DNA of 64,000 bases from Salarias fasciatus (Eukaryota; Chordata; Actinopteri; Blenniiformes; Blenniidae), in assembly GCF_902148845.1 (NCBI RefSeq), contig NC_043745.1, forward strand, positions 18,194,661-18,258,660. The letters run 5' to 3'. Each line of letters begins with the position of its first letter. Position 1 is the first letter of the stretch. This document shows positions 34,497 to 48,099 of this stretch, one piece after another. The notes beneath the pieces are model-generated. The model worked only from the letters and a program-made list of their open reading frames with translations. It did no database searches and had not been told where the DNA came from. A program made the translations under genes and the position numbers.

Positions 34497-34774
34497 GGGT
34501 AACACTTTACTTGAAGCCCCTCTTTATAACACATTATAAGTAGTTATAAACACTAATACATGATCACAATGCTTTATAACTCACTATACAGCAGTATACA
34601 GCATAGGATTAAGGTTAGGGTTAGGGTTAGGGTTAGGGTTAGGGTTTGGTCCTGGCATTGTGATCATCTATGAATGTTTATAACTACAGCTACACATGTT
34701 ATAATGGCATTATAATACTTTATGAATGTACTTATAATGTGTTATGCAGGGGGGCTTCAAGTAAAGTGTTACCC
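34497..34774. mobile_element. MITE with GGGTAACAC inverted ends
   Basis: The element begins GGGTAACACTTTACTTGAAG and ends CTTCAAGTAAAGTGTTACCC. The inverted repeats extend about 44 bp with a few mismatches. AACAAA at 34491-34496 is repeated at 34775-34780 as a 6-bp target duplication. There is no coding capacity in 278 bp. The middle contains about five TTAGGG units (34612-34646). Confidence 0.8.
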
Positions 34775-35078
34775 AACAAAGTACTTTTAAGTAAATATAT
34801 TGAAAACAATTGTTCAAACTCAACTTAAAACAGAAATCTTTTGTACCTTGCAATACTTTTTCGGTGAGGTTTTTTTTTTATTGTTTATTGTGGCTGTTTA
34901 ATTTCAGGTCTGAGTTTTACCTAAGTGAAGTGGAGTCAAGATGAGCATTGGCCTTTAACCTTTCTTCTTTGGGACCAAATACAATGATCAAGTTTTTTTG
35001 TGGGTTGAGTTGTGAAAAAGTTCTGACACAACTAGCAGGTACAAGGGACTGTGGTCACTGACACTGACAGATCTGTGT

Positions 35079-35384
35079 CAGGGCCGGCCCGGGCTTTAGA
35101 GGCGCCCTAGGCGAGCCCGAGACGAGCGCCCCTTGGGAGCGTGTTTTTCGAGCGGTCCCGACATTTGGTGAGCGGGGGGGGGGGGGCGCTGAGGAGCGAT
35201 GCCGAACAATACCGATCAGTGCCGGGCAGCGCCGAGGACGAGGAGCGCGGTGCGTCGGACCGCTGCACAGCGGGGCACACGGAACACAGAGCGTCGTGGC
35301 GCCCCTTGTACGACCGCGGCGCCCCCCTCAGGACGTGGCGCCCTAGGCGGCCGCCTAGTTCGCCTATGCCTGGAGCCGGCCCTG
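35079..35384. mobile_element. Non-autonomous hAT-type MITE
   Basis: CAGGGCCGGCCCGGGC at the left end is the inverse of CCTGGAGCCGGCCCTG at the right end, with a few differences. ATCTGTGT flanks both sides (35071-35078 and 35385-35392) as a perfect 8-bp target duplication, the hallmark of hAT transposition. The 306-bp body is GC-rich (GGCGCCCTAGGCGGCCGCCT near the right end) and has no transposase. The perfect duplication suggests a fairly recent insertion. Confidence 0.85.
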
Positions 35385-36104
35385 ATCTGTGTCATCTGCG
35401 TAATTATGAGAGATGTCGTGATGTTCCATGATCTGAACCAGAGAGAGCGTGTATATGTTAAATAAAAGAGGCTCAAAGATGGAGCCTTGAGGAACACCAC
35501 AAAACTATTGTAAACACTCTGCATATTTTAAATTCTGACAGTTTTAGATTACTTTTCTATTCCATTTTAGATTACTATCTATTTTATTGTCTCCTTATTC
35601 ATGTCTTGTATCGGCTGGGCCTTGACTATGGAATTTTGCACCATGTCATGTAATCTGGAATGGTACGACAATAAAGAATCCCTGAATACTTGAATATTTG
35701 AACATTATCTTTAAAAAAGTTGTGTCAAGGTGCAAACTGTGAGCTTTAAGTGCTGAACATTATCTAGAGCTGCACATTGATTCTTGTCTCTAGAATTTTT
35801 TTGGGGTAAAATAGAATACAAGATCATTGCATTCTGCTCCAGATCTGTCCACGACACTAACTCAACACTAATGTGCAAAATCATTGTGTTTGGTGGTAGT
35901 CTAGTAGAAAAAAGACTGTCTGGCCTTTTTTAGTTCCAAGTTATGTATTTGAAGTGCATTTTCATGGACATCACATAATCACTAAATTTATTTCCTTTTC
36001 CAGACTGGAATAGTAAAAGGTTCCTACACTGAAATGGATTTTTGTTTGGATAAATTGTGGAAAACTGAATGTGAGTCCTGGATTAACGTTACATTCATCT
36101 ATCA

Positions 36105-36250
36105 TCTGTGTTTCTCTGTCCAGCTCAGGGTCACGGGAAACGCTCACAGCTAACAGTCGGTGAATGCAGTATCCTGAATACACCCTGTACTAATCAGCAA
36201 TCAAACAGGACAAAAAGAGAGACAGCCCACATTCACACATTCACATTGTC
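36105..36250 (-). repeat. Diverged SINE tail, reverse orientation
   Basis: CTGTCCAGCTCAGGGTCACG, ACACCCTGTACTAATC, and AGAGAGACAGCCCACATTCA followed by CACATTCACATTG are spaced like the reverse complement of the fish SINE tail also seen near 8.7 and 9.1 kb. A 7-bp tandem repeat (TAATAAC, about six copies, 36254-36296) follows. Confidence 0.4.
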
Positions 36251-36779
36251 TCTTAATAACTAATAACTAATAACTAATAACTAATAACTAATAACTATCT
36301 TTGATTTCAATTTGTTTGTTGCTGTTACAGTTTGTGGCGTGCCAGGACACACAGGCCCTCATATGTCAATCTTGCATGGAGACAAGCTTTAAACTTAAAA
36401 AGCTTACTTTACGTTTCAGAAGCAGTTTATCAGGTCCTGCCTCCTACAGACAGCCTCCAGTCTCGGCTCTGCTGGCCACCGTGCACCGTTCCTAGGGTAT
36501 CAGTGCCGGCACATCAAAAACACACTCCATTTGCCAATGCAATATTGTGTAAACCTGAACAGGACAAACTAATATCGCACACTGTTTGGGAACAATACAA
36601 GAAATGACACCTGCCTTTGAGCAGTCCAAAACAGCATTCCACAGTGACACATGTGCATGTGCGTGCTCTGTTGAAACAGAGCTCCTGCTCTGTGGCAGGG
36701 TTTGCCAGTGGGGTTATTACATATTCTGAATTTTTTTGTTTTTTATCTTTTACTTTTTTTTTTACTTTTCAATCTGTAC

Positions 36780-37230
36780 TGAATATGCTGAATGACATGT
36801 TTGAGGTTTGCTTCATCATTATTTTCAGACTCCACCAGGTTTTTCCAGTGCTGCACCACAGATCCACACTGTTACTCCCTCCAATAGAATAGAATAGAAT
36901 CTCCACAGTGGCTCTGTAGAAGGATACCAGCAGCTTTTGTTCCCAATTGCTTTTCCTGAGCACTCTCAGGAAATGGAGTCGCTGCTGGTCTTTCCCCACC
37001 ACTGCTCTGATGTTGGCAGACCAGGAGAGGTCATCGGAGACATGTACTCCCAGGAATTTGAAGGAGTGGACTCTCTCTACACGATCCCCGTTGATGATGA
37101 GTGGTGCTGGGTCTGTGCTTTTCTTCCTGAAGTCGAATATGACTTCCTTGGTTTTTGTGGTGTTCAGTATGAGGTTGTTCTCTGAACACCACCCTGTCAG
37201 TTTCTCCACCCCTGTCAGTTTCTCCACCTC
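36780..37230 (-). mobile_element. LINE reverse-transcriptase fragment (Rex1/CR1-like)
   Basis: The minus-strand frame includes WCSENNLILNTTKTKEVIFD, DPAPLIINGDRVERVHSFKF, LGVHVSDDLSW and QQRLHFLRVLRK, the thumb region of fish Rex1/CR1-type reverse transcriptases. The similarity breaks off near 36900, where an ATTCT repeat (36881-36900) begins. It is a truncated dead copy. Confidence 0.8.
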
Positions 37231-38728
37231 CTCTACTGAATGGATAAGCTCATGTTTACAGATGGTTTATTCCAAGTGCACTAACAGGATCACCCGGCGT
37301 TGCCATTGCGAGAACTTATTGCCTGGCATCATTTAACAGGAGAAAAACGTAGTATTCACAGAAGTATCTCTGATGGCCAAGGCCACACATTAAGCACAAA
37401 GGTGAAGGCATTCACTCAATTTCTTTTGAAGTTGCTGACAGCCACACCCAAAACATTTCACTTACCTCACTTTCCTCAAGTTACAGCCACACCCCAAGCA
37501 TTTCATTTCACACAAGATATTTGCTTTACAATTCTTTTATTTTTCTTAGTCTTCCACTCTTTAAATGGAGTGCACACATTTATACATTGAAACACACCCA
37601 TTACATTTTCTGTTTGTGTTAATTGTGTTTTCTTTTGAGTCACCCTGCTGGTGGGAGGGTCCATCTTGGAGTGGCAGAGAACTGAAGCAGAGACCACCTG
37701 ATGAGCTGAACCATGTGCTGCCACGTCAGAGGGGGGCTTTCCCCACCATTAGCCATGGAGTCCGTTATTTCTTGTTTCCCCCTCTTCTTTTGTTTGGTTT
37801 AGCCCAGCCTTATACATACTCCCTGACAGCTCGTTCTAGGTCAGTTAGATATGTTAATGTCTCAGTTCTTTGAGTTTTTTTTTTTTTTTTTTTTTTTTTA
37901 GTTTGTTCTGTTGACCTTTTATTACTTAAGAACTTATGCTTGTAATTTGTTGTAGTTTTCTTATAAATAAAACAAAAAAAAAAGATTTTTTTCCAACAAA
38001 CTTTTGTTTTTCCTCATTGCCGGACTGTTTGGCCCATGACAGCATCCCACTCTGAAAATAATGGCTCAGAGATCTATCAAAACAAACCTGAAAACAGTCA
38101 ACGTCTTTGCCTCATCACGACTTTGAGTCCAGCTTGAACAGTGGTGTCGGCAGCATTCCATGAAAAGCACCTTATTGAGTCTCATAAAAAAGAGCCCTGA
38201 GGTACATGAGAACATGAGTTCTGCTTTACTAAGATCCACTTAAATCAGTTCCGTTGCTGCAGCTTTTGATTGCAAATAACATCTGAGACAGATGCACATA
38301 TGAGCATAAACAAAAAAATAACACAATGTCAGCAAAAATATTAGATTCGTCATGAGATTTGACCTTATCTGTACTCACGTGCAAATTGATAAATGCTGAT
38401 CTCAGTGTGGAAATGTTCGTGCACCCGGTTTGAAAATGGAAGAAGTGGACATAATGAAAACAGCAGATGGATGAAGTATAAAAATGCAGACCTTTTTGAA
38501 ACTGTAGCTTCACAGTAAATCAAGAAGGAAAGTGAGATAAAATGCCAGCACCGGGGTTTGTTTACTTCCAGTAGATCTAAGTACATCTAGTCTGTGCCTT
38601 GTCCAATCAGTACGTCACTTTTGGTATTTGAGCATTTAGTATCCATCCTATGTTGGCACATTATATTATTGAGGTCCCTGATCTCTTTGTCCCCATGGAA
38701 AAGTACACTCAGGCATGTTTCAACATAT
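37231..38728. other. Intergenic stretch, no assigned gene
   Basis: It holds a short direct repeat (CAGCCACACCC...CATTTCA, near 37439 and 37483), a poly(T) run at 37877-37899, and long low-identity stretches. 37578-38035 has an AT-rich 3' part with AATAAAACAAAAAAAA, as in many interspersed repeats, but I cannot name a family. The candidate poly(A) signal of the glycosyltransferase closes it at 38729-38734. Confidence 0.45.
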
Positions 38729-38734
38729 TTTATT
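38729..38734 (-). terminator. Candidate poly(A) signal of the GT6 gene
   Basis: AATAAA on the minus strand, about 960 bp downstream of the stop codon at 39692-39694. Confidence 0.35.
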
Positions 38735-39691
38735 AAAGTTTCATATTAAAAAAAACCAACATTTACAAATAACATCAAGCAACATAAACAAAAAAAAACC
38801 CAAAATAGATTTTGATATGGCAAAAAAAATCTTGATTTTATATCCATTGTAATACAAAATAAATCACATTTAAAAAAATGCCATTAATAAAATGTAAAAA
38901 TCTTTTTTTTCCTCACATTTCAAAAGGGGTTCCATTCCCCAGCTTGTAGTGTCACTTTGCAAAATCCTGATAGGAGCAATTTTCTTCACATCCCAGCTAA
39001 ACACACACTTCAAACATGTGCTTTGCACACACTCTGATTAAATATGTTTCTTTGAAAAAATAATATATTAGTCATTTTCAGAGTACCACACAAGCCACTT
39101 TAATCTCGTTTCAACTGTTGTGATTATGACTCTAAATCACTGTAAGTAAAATAAAGTTCAAGTCAAAATATGTTATAACTAATAAAGGTTTGTCCAGAGC
39201 CTGTGGGTGTTTACATATGAAATTACTTCGTAAATTATGCTCGGCTCCAGACTTTGTGCTTTGCTTGTCAAACAACAAAAACAACAGAGAGCAGCTGATA
39301 TCGTGCAGGCTGTAACAGCAGCTGAAGCACCCCGACTCCACATCGAGAGACAAGATGATCTCAATAAAGATCACCTACATTTTTTTCCTGTGTGTTTTAT
39401 TGCTCTCAGCTGAAAAGCACTGGGGAGTCATACCTGCACTGCAGTTAGCTTAGGTCGAATTTAGCCCAGCTATGTTTGACATGGGTGTCGCCTCACCAGA
39501 GTCAGTCCTTTACACACCTTCATGTAAACTCGTGCAGATAAGTGTTAGCCTTTGTTCCCACACATTATGCTTTATGGCTCCAGAGAGCACAGAATATGCC
39601 TTCTATTACCTTGACTTTGGAAATGTTTAACAGAGCACTTTCCAGACGTACTGTTTCCCAGTTTCACTTCTGAATGTCAACCCACATCCTG

Positions 39692-42600
39692 TCAGTGTCC
39701 GCCGTTGGGCCGCACCTCAGCATAGTTCTTAACCAACTGTGAGATCCTGACGACTTTGATGTCCGATGGTACCGAGTCGTAGTCAGACCACAGGTATTCG
39801 GGAGACAGCACTTTAGTGGGTTTGTTGTATAGCAGGTACCTGTATGCACCAGAAAGACAAACTCACAATCCATGTAACCTGTGACGTTAGAAATGCAGGA
39901 GATAAGATTTTGACCATTTTCCTAAAGACATACTGTAAATGTCATGACTGAGTTTTGGATTCCCAGGGGTGAAGTTACCATGAGGGCATTGGTGGATACC
40001 TCCCTCTGTAATGTGATCGAGCACGCAATGCGTCCTCCCAACCTGTCATCGGCTCCAAGTAATGTCAGTCATTGTATTAAGTTGCCACCCATTACTGAAT
40101 TATAAAAGGGAGATGAAGCCAAAACTGGAGGTAATTTCAGCAGGGAAAGTATGATTCCACTTATGATGGCAGGTTAGGATTCTTACTAATTCACACTGCA
40201 TGTATGCATCATCTTCAGGAGAATAAAGAATTAATTTACCATTAAAAGCAAGATAAAGAAGTAGAAACAGTCACTGGACAGTTAAAAAAAAGCTTCTTTG
40301 CAGTCTCTGTGAAATTGGATATACCTCCCTTATGTTTAATAAATTAAAATCAGGAATAACAGCAATGAAAATGCAGGAATACAAGGTGACACCATACCTG
40401 TTCAGGTGACTCTCCTCCTGCCACACAGCTTCAATGTTGTTCTTTTTGTCCTCCTCCGACATGTTATAACAGTATCTGATGAAATACAAAAGTTGCAACT
40501 GTGAGGCAGAACAGCAGGCAGAATGTGTAAGATCACACTCCCCAAAACTGTTTGTAAAGCCTTTTTTTCATGACTGCGTTTCAGGAAAAGTTAAGGAATC
40601 CTAACTGCTTTTAGAATTCAGCTAAACGTCTGCTTCTGTTCAACACTTGATTTTCTGAAACTATGGATCAAAAACATTGGAGAATATTTTGATTACTTGA
40701 CCAGGTTGTACATGTCCTCCAGGTATCCGCCCCAGACGGCTGCAGTGTAGTAGTAGTCTCCTTCATCGATGGGAATATAGGCTTTGGACTGGGGCCGACG
40801 CTCATATGGAAAGTCGTCTCTGTTTGTCCTCTGGTAGAAACAGACATATACAGACATTAAAAATATTTTGAAAACTTACTAAGTTTAGCACATTGGTTTA
40901 AATCTAATGCTCTTAAACAGAAAATTAAACAATAGTGTCAGGGTTCCCCCTGAACCTGCAGGTCTATGAGCCCATAGCATGTAATGTACTAATGGCTGAG
41001 CTGAAGACAGCTTGTGAGTAACTTGTACAGTCCATCACGTCCATGGCCATGATGAAATAAAGGGGTAAAAAAAAAAACAAGCAAACAAAAAAAAAAAATT
41101 ATTTGGCATGAATATGATGGAATGAAGGGAAAAAATTGAAACCTTGTAGTATCCCCGGTGAAGTACAGCAGAGAGCCGACTGAGAGCCTCTGCTCCAACG
41201 CGGCCGTGGAAAACGCTGTCGATGTCCATCATGAACAGATAGTCGGCTTCTTGACGGATCTAGAACATGGAGGACAGAGTTAAACTGTTAAATGAACACA
41301 CGAAATTGAAAAACAAATCCTCCTGTCAATACTGTCTCGATCCTAAGAGCATCAGGAGTTTATAGCGAGACTCTTTAGTTGTTTATCCTAAAATACTTGT
41401 GTGGTGACTCAAAGCAGAGTAATGAAGGGATTATTGAAGAGCGGATTGTAAATGCTTGATAAAATAATCTGAGAAACTGTGGAGCGTCACACAGTCCAGT
41501 GTCTTTGACTCGTCACCTGTTTGTCGATGGTGATGGTGGCCCACTTCATTCGGCCGAGCACCACGTCCTGCCAGCGCGTGGCACTTGGAACGGTGACCAC
41601 TGTGATCTTTCGGCCTTTGTTCAGTGCAACCTAAAAAAGTTCAATAAAAGCATTTACAAGAAGATTACAACCGTAATCGTCTTCCAACATTCAGTAATAT
41701 GGAATGAATGAATTGCCTTTATTAGTCCCACATCCACAACCCAAACTTAATAAAAACTCAGACAGTCAGCTTTAATCGCATTAATTGCGACTAGGCATGT
41801 CAAACAATTACATTTTTAAATTAAAAATTAAAATGTTAAAAAGTGCTCCAAGTTTCGGCCAACATTTAGACTGGAACACAGGGCATGAGGAGAGGGGTCT
41901 CTTGCTCTCTCACTTCAAGCAACCACAACGAAAAAGTTTTCATATGATCAGCAATAAGACCCCTTTACAGACACATCAGTAAAACGACCAAAAATGTGGT
42001 TTGTAAAATCAAAACTGGCAAATGCCTCTTCATTTTTGTTGACCAAAACGAGCAGGAACAACAGAGGGGGAGCGAGGCACTATAAATATACAACATATGG
42101 ATGTGGAAGAGTTCAATTATCTGCTTCAGCTGGTGGTCCCAAATTTCTAACCAAACGGACAAAAGTGGGTTTGATGGCAATAATATTTATTTATATTTGA
42201 CAGTAATAAAAACGGTCTATAAATCTCTCTAAAATAAGACGTGCAGGAGGTCACAGTTCATATAGTTGCTGCTGCTGTTGGATGCAGTCAGAGCCATCTG
42301 TTGAGTTCTTTTCAGTTTCACTTTACAAGCAAAACACTTGCAGGCGCTAAAATAAATCCTGACCAGAGCATCCTCCATGTTTGCAATGGGTGCATTCCTC
42401 AGTTTATAAGGTAAAAATCAAATTATAACATTATATAGCGACCTTGAAGTTCAAAATAACGGAATTCAATTCAAAACATGATTCGTCTCAATGAACTATG
42501 GAAATCCTGTCATTAATTACATTTAAAAACTTATCTTTTGATCACCCCAAGATTGACATTTAAAACTGTTATTCATATTTTTGTGTAGCCCTGCTTGATA

Positions 42601-45600
42601 TAATGGAAGCTTTCAGGTTTATTTTCATATGGGTTGTTAGCTTTGCCTTCTCCAGACTGTGACTTTCGGTTTAAATCACGGGGAGTGTTGGAGGTCTGGT
42701 TTCTGAAACAGACCTCATTCACACTTTAGGAGCCCCTTGAAATATTTCCTGAGAAGAAGCTGATCAAACTCCAAGCTATTTTAGATTCAACATCTCCCAC
42801 TGAAATTAATTTTGACTTACCCTGGGAACCTCTTTCTCGTTGTCAGTGAAGATGTAGTAAGTGATCCTGAAGTCGACTAGAAAGTACTTTTCACCAGACT
42901 CCAGGAAACCCCTCAGAAAACGTGTGTATCTGTTTTTAAAGAAGCATGTCAAATCTTCAGTGCATCTGAGATAAACAACAATGTAATGTAAATAACACAG
43001 GAAGAAATTAAGGTTAAATATTTTTTAAGTTTAAAAAAAGTTACGTTTCTCAACTGATAGAATGGTTCAGAATTATTTCACACCAACAACATGCCGTCAA
43101 TGCACTTACTTGCCAACAGCAAAAACCACCACAGCAATTCTTGGGTCCATTTTCTTATAGATTGCATCGATAACCACTGGATCAAACGTTCCCTCCCACA
43201 CCAGAGGAGCATTCCAGTTTGTTACTGTGTTCACATCAGTGCGCCTGAGAAAAACGAAGATTAAAAATGGATTGAAGCACTCACGCTTTCTGGATACGTG
43301 TATGAATCACAATTGTGAGCTTCCAGTCTAACTGTGATCTGCAGTCTGGCTACAATCTCAACATAATTTCAGCCGTGAGGCGATATTAGATGCAGATAAC
43401 AATAACATCAGCTGATCTATCCTCATTTTCTACGTCTATTGTGCATTAGGAGTACTGTACGGAAAAGTACTGCGTTCTGACATTACATGAAAATGTCCAG
43501 CTTCGTTTTCTCTTCTAAAATGCAAAGTCCAGATGTAACAGCAACTTTAATATGATCAACTTCTGAGTTTAGGAGAATCAGTCACTCTTGCCTCAACTGA
43601 CTGTTTTGCTGTACATTGCAAAAACAAGACACGTACTCCTTTTTCCTTTTAGCTTCTCTGTCTCACTGACTTTCAGATTTTGCTCCTTTCACCAACTCGA
43701 TAGTAAAACCCTCAACAACATTTTGTGTTTGATTGCACCATCTTCACTGCTGACACCTCTAATAATAAACTTCCTGCTTGTCACACATCCTGTATCTAAA
43801 GACACGGATGACTTAAATTCTTATCTTAGCATGAATATCTCAATATCACTGATCAAACCAGCATCAGTTTGAAAGCCTTACCCAATCTGTGTGCTTGGTA
43901 GAGCATATTTTACCCTGGAAAGTAAGAGAAAAGTCAGCATTTCAGTTTTATACAGTTGTAAAGAGACTGTGACGGTCAAAGCTGTTAAAAACAAAAACTG
44001 TGGCAAAAAATCCATGGGAACTTGAAATTTAACATGAAAGTGAGAACTAGAGAACTGGAGTGTTAAATCACCTGCTGAAAGTAATTCATCTTTAACAGAA
44101 GATAATTTTCCTATTCAGAAGAATGAGTTAATCATTCATCGGGTCATTCCATAGCGGGTGCTGTGTGACTCATTTGTCTCTTTCTCACAACACACTCGGC
44201 TAACATTTGGTGTGCATTTGGCTTAACTACTCTATAACTAACATGAATACCACCCGTAAAAGGAATGAGGAGGAGGGCATGAGAAAAAGTGTACCTTCTA
44301 CTCTTGGTACTTTCCTTTTCAAAAAAAAAAAAAAAAAAAAGATCTGAACTGCCCATAATGTTTATTCTGATAAAGTAAATCTATGTGCTGATACATGAAC
44401 GATGTGTTCATGGATGAGCAGATCACTGGGAAATGACATAAACATTAGTGGGCATTCATTCAGAAGTGCATTTTTAAAACAATAGTTCCAGTCTGTCAGG
44501 TGATTAAAGGGCCTCTCACCCTGATGGCATCGTCAGGTCTCCAATCTTCCACTTGTCACTGCTTGGAACAGGTTTGATTTCTTCTTTTTCCACGACATCA
44601 GTGTCCACGATGATCCTGTCTGGCTCGGGAACTACATAACATGGCTGACACACACTTCAACAAAAAACAAGATCAAAAACAAATATGAGTTCCAACATAA
44701 GAACAAACAGTACAATGCTGTTTTTAAAATCACATTTTGAACATAGCTTTATCAGTGACAGAAACGCCGCACATATTTCTAAGGATTAGGTTTTCTCAGT
44801 GTCATTTACAGATGGTGTGTTCTTATTTGCGCTGTTAGACTTACCTTAAGGATGAGATATCGTTTCCCGAGTAGATATATATGGCCCTATTAAAACAAAC
44901 AAACATCCATATATTATTAACACATTAAAAATGTCATACAATTAACACAATATCATCAAATGGCTCAAAAAGCTCTGCCTTGTTATCAAAGTGTTTTGCA
45001 CCACTCACTTAGTTTGCAACATTCAACTCAGAGGAGTTTGAAAACTTTCAAAATAACTTCCACAGTTACTGACTTTATGAGCAAACGTAAAGCCTGATCA
45101 TGGATTTGATCAGCTTCCTTGTGAACAACGTCTCATGACTGAAATGTGCTGGAATCGAATGAAGCTCAATGTATTGTTGAAACATAAAGGCTATCTGAGG
45201 ATAGTGTGTGGAGCGTTAAAGCAAAGGGTGCAGCAGAATTTAAAGAGTGAGAAGCCTAACAACATTGCTGCCATGTCAAGAAAGTGATTTATTGGGAGGA
45301 GCCGCCAACTGTAACAATTAAATTCATACCAACTATGTGTCTGTACAAGCTTTTGGAAACAGAATGCTTCAGCATTCCAGTATTTCACAACAGAGAGCTC
45401 AGATATACGAGGGATAAGTACAGGGATATGTAGATATAGCTGAAAAAAGCACAGAAAGATTGTGGTTGAGAGTCGACGACTTAATCCTGCTGCCAGCTCA
45501 CAACGACGGATAATAGTTTAATATGTTACCTATCACTTCCAGCCTCTGTGGGCCTTTTCAGCTCAGGAACACATGTTGGTTACAGCAGCATTCAACCAAC

Positions 45601-48039
45601 TGTTTGCTGAGAAATCCACAGTTAAACATTAACAGGCCTAATGCGCTCAGGTGTGTCAGACCTGATATGAGGCTCACAAAGTTTCAAGGAAATAAAATCA
45701 CATTTGCACTTGAATTTTTGCCCATTGGCACATTACGACAAAACCTCAGTCTCTGATCCTTTTATGGGGAGATTACTGATTGCTTTACAAACACACACAA
45801 ACAAGTTTGTTCATGTAAATCCTTGTTTTTTTTTGTTTTTTTTTTTGAGAGAGAGAGAGAGGAAAAGAGCACAGGTATCATGAATCGCAACAACACTTTA
45901 TTCAAGAGTACGACAATCTGAATAAGATTTTCAAAAGCAGGACTCTGAAGAACCAAAGCACACAAACAGCACAAACACCACTTTATTTTAGAATCCTTTT
46001 TAAGATGATCTTATCTACTTTTAAATCCCTTCACAGTCTTGCCCCATCCTACTTTAACTCAACTTTGTTTCTCGAGCACTTTAAAGAACTCCTGCTGGAA
46101 CAAAGTTCTGTAAATAAACAGTCATAAAAACATGAAGTGCAAGATAAACGGTAAAAGACACTGATAAAAACAGGAGCAGAGACTCAAGCTGGGTGGAAAA
46201 CCAAGGAATAAAAACCTCTTTAAAGATTTCTTTTAAACGTGGACAGTGAGGGCCCTGTCCGATGTCCAGCTCATTCCACAACTTATAGCAGCACCAGAGA
46301 TCTCAACTATATGGAACATCAGATGAACGTCTTTATTTCTACCTTTTTGAATTAAACCTTTAAACCCACATCTTCTTGGCTTTTAGCACCATGTAAGATG
46401 CTGGCATTTAATGTATTTTTTTCTACTTGTTTTTAATTTTTTCTTGTATTAAATCTATTTGTCTTTTGGAAGTTTTTGTTGTGTATTTCTCTGATTTTCC
46501 TGTGACTGTTTCAGTCCTTTATAAAGATGAATTGGATTCACAGAGCTTTAACAAACCACATAAAGTTACCCATCTATCACGATGGTTTCCTGACTGATTC
46601 TGCTCTCCTGAAGCACACAGGAAGAAGATTGCATCGCACCACTTTGACAATAACAAGCGTTATGAAAATCTTTCTAATGTTGATTGCATCAGTTAGTATT
46701 TTTTTTAACCTACAGGTTTATACAGCTTGCATTTCTTTTTGCACACATACCAATGGCATCTGTCATATATTATGATGATTAAAGCATTCTACATCAGAAG
46801 CGTTTGCACCATTACAAAACCACATAACGGTCCTGATTTTCTGAAAGTATTATGAGTATAAAGTGCTTTATTGATTGAATCTTGCAGGCACTCCCACGTG
46901 CAGGGTGCCTGTAAAAAGCCTGAATGACTCAGAGATTCTACTGAAAGCTTATAGAGATGATGAACCGAATATTCCACAGGAAGTCACGGTTAACTGCCAA
47001 TGAAAAGGGAAAGAGGCAAAAAACGTTAACATGAAGTTTTTAAAAATTAATTCAAATCTGAACATGTGAACGAGTACATTTTGAACACTTTCAAAATATT
47101 ACAGGGGAAGAGGACTCAATGTGCAACCAGCTAAAACACTTTGCCACAGCTGCATTACTTTTCTGCAGGCGGGAGTGACAGGAAGTGCTGCGGTTACACT
47201 CACTGACAAATAACCTCAAGTAGGTCAGAGCTCTGCAGTTATAAGGTTAAGCGTCTATTGAAAATGTTACTTTAGCTAGACATGATTTTGAAAAAGGTCT
47301 TAAATTGTATGCATCTATGAACTTTCATCAGACTTCCTTTATACTAAGAAATATAACGAACATTTACTTTTAATCATGTTTTCACAGCTCTGTTATATAA
47401 ATCAAGATGTAGGAAAAAATGCAGAAGAAGTGATACCAGGAACAGATACTCTAAAAGTGAAACAAAAGAAATTTGAAGTACGCATTTTTATGATTTTTTT
47501 TTCTTTATTTTTTATTTAATTTTTTAAACGATGTAATACTCGTGGTATGATTTGGGACACCAAATACCAATATGAGAAAGCACAAAATACACGATTCCAA
47601 ACCCATTTTTAATGAGCTTCATTTTAAAATTCTTCGTGTTCGTCTTTTTTTATGCGCTTCTGTTTTCTGATATCTTCCTTTGTTTCTGTGTTTTAATGTT
47701 TCTTTCTCTTCGTGCAGCACTGCAATAACTTGCATTGTCTTGCCTTGCCTGCGGCAAGCATTTAATCAGAAAAGTGAACAGAAAATATACAGGCCTACCC
47801 CTGTGTGAGCACACACAACAGCAGCTGTTCTGTCCAATTAACTGGAGAAAAACAACAACCTCAAACTCATCAGTTATAGTCTGTGTTGTTGGGCTTGACT
47901 TCATGCAAATATAAAGATATTGCAGTCCTGGAGCCACATGTATGTTCAGTGTGTACATTAATTTTAGACTCACGTGAATTCTCATTTATCATTCTGCTAC
48001 TCACAGCAGGTGATGCAGGTTTTGATAAAACTAAGATTG

Positions 48040-48099
<60 letters not shown>

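Noticed and set aside
34612-34646. Chromosome-end telomere sequence
   Set aside because: Only about five TTAGGG units, wholly inside a short inverted-repeat element with target duplications, with genes on both sides.
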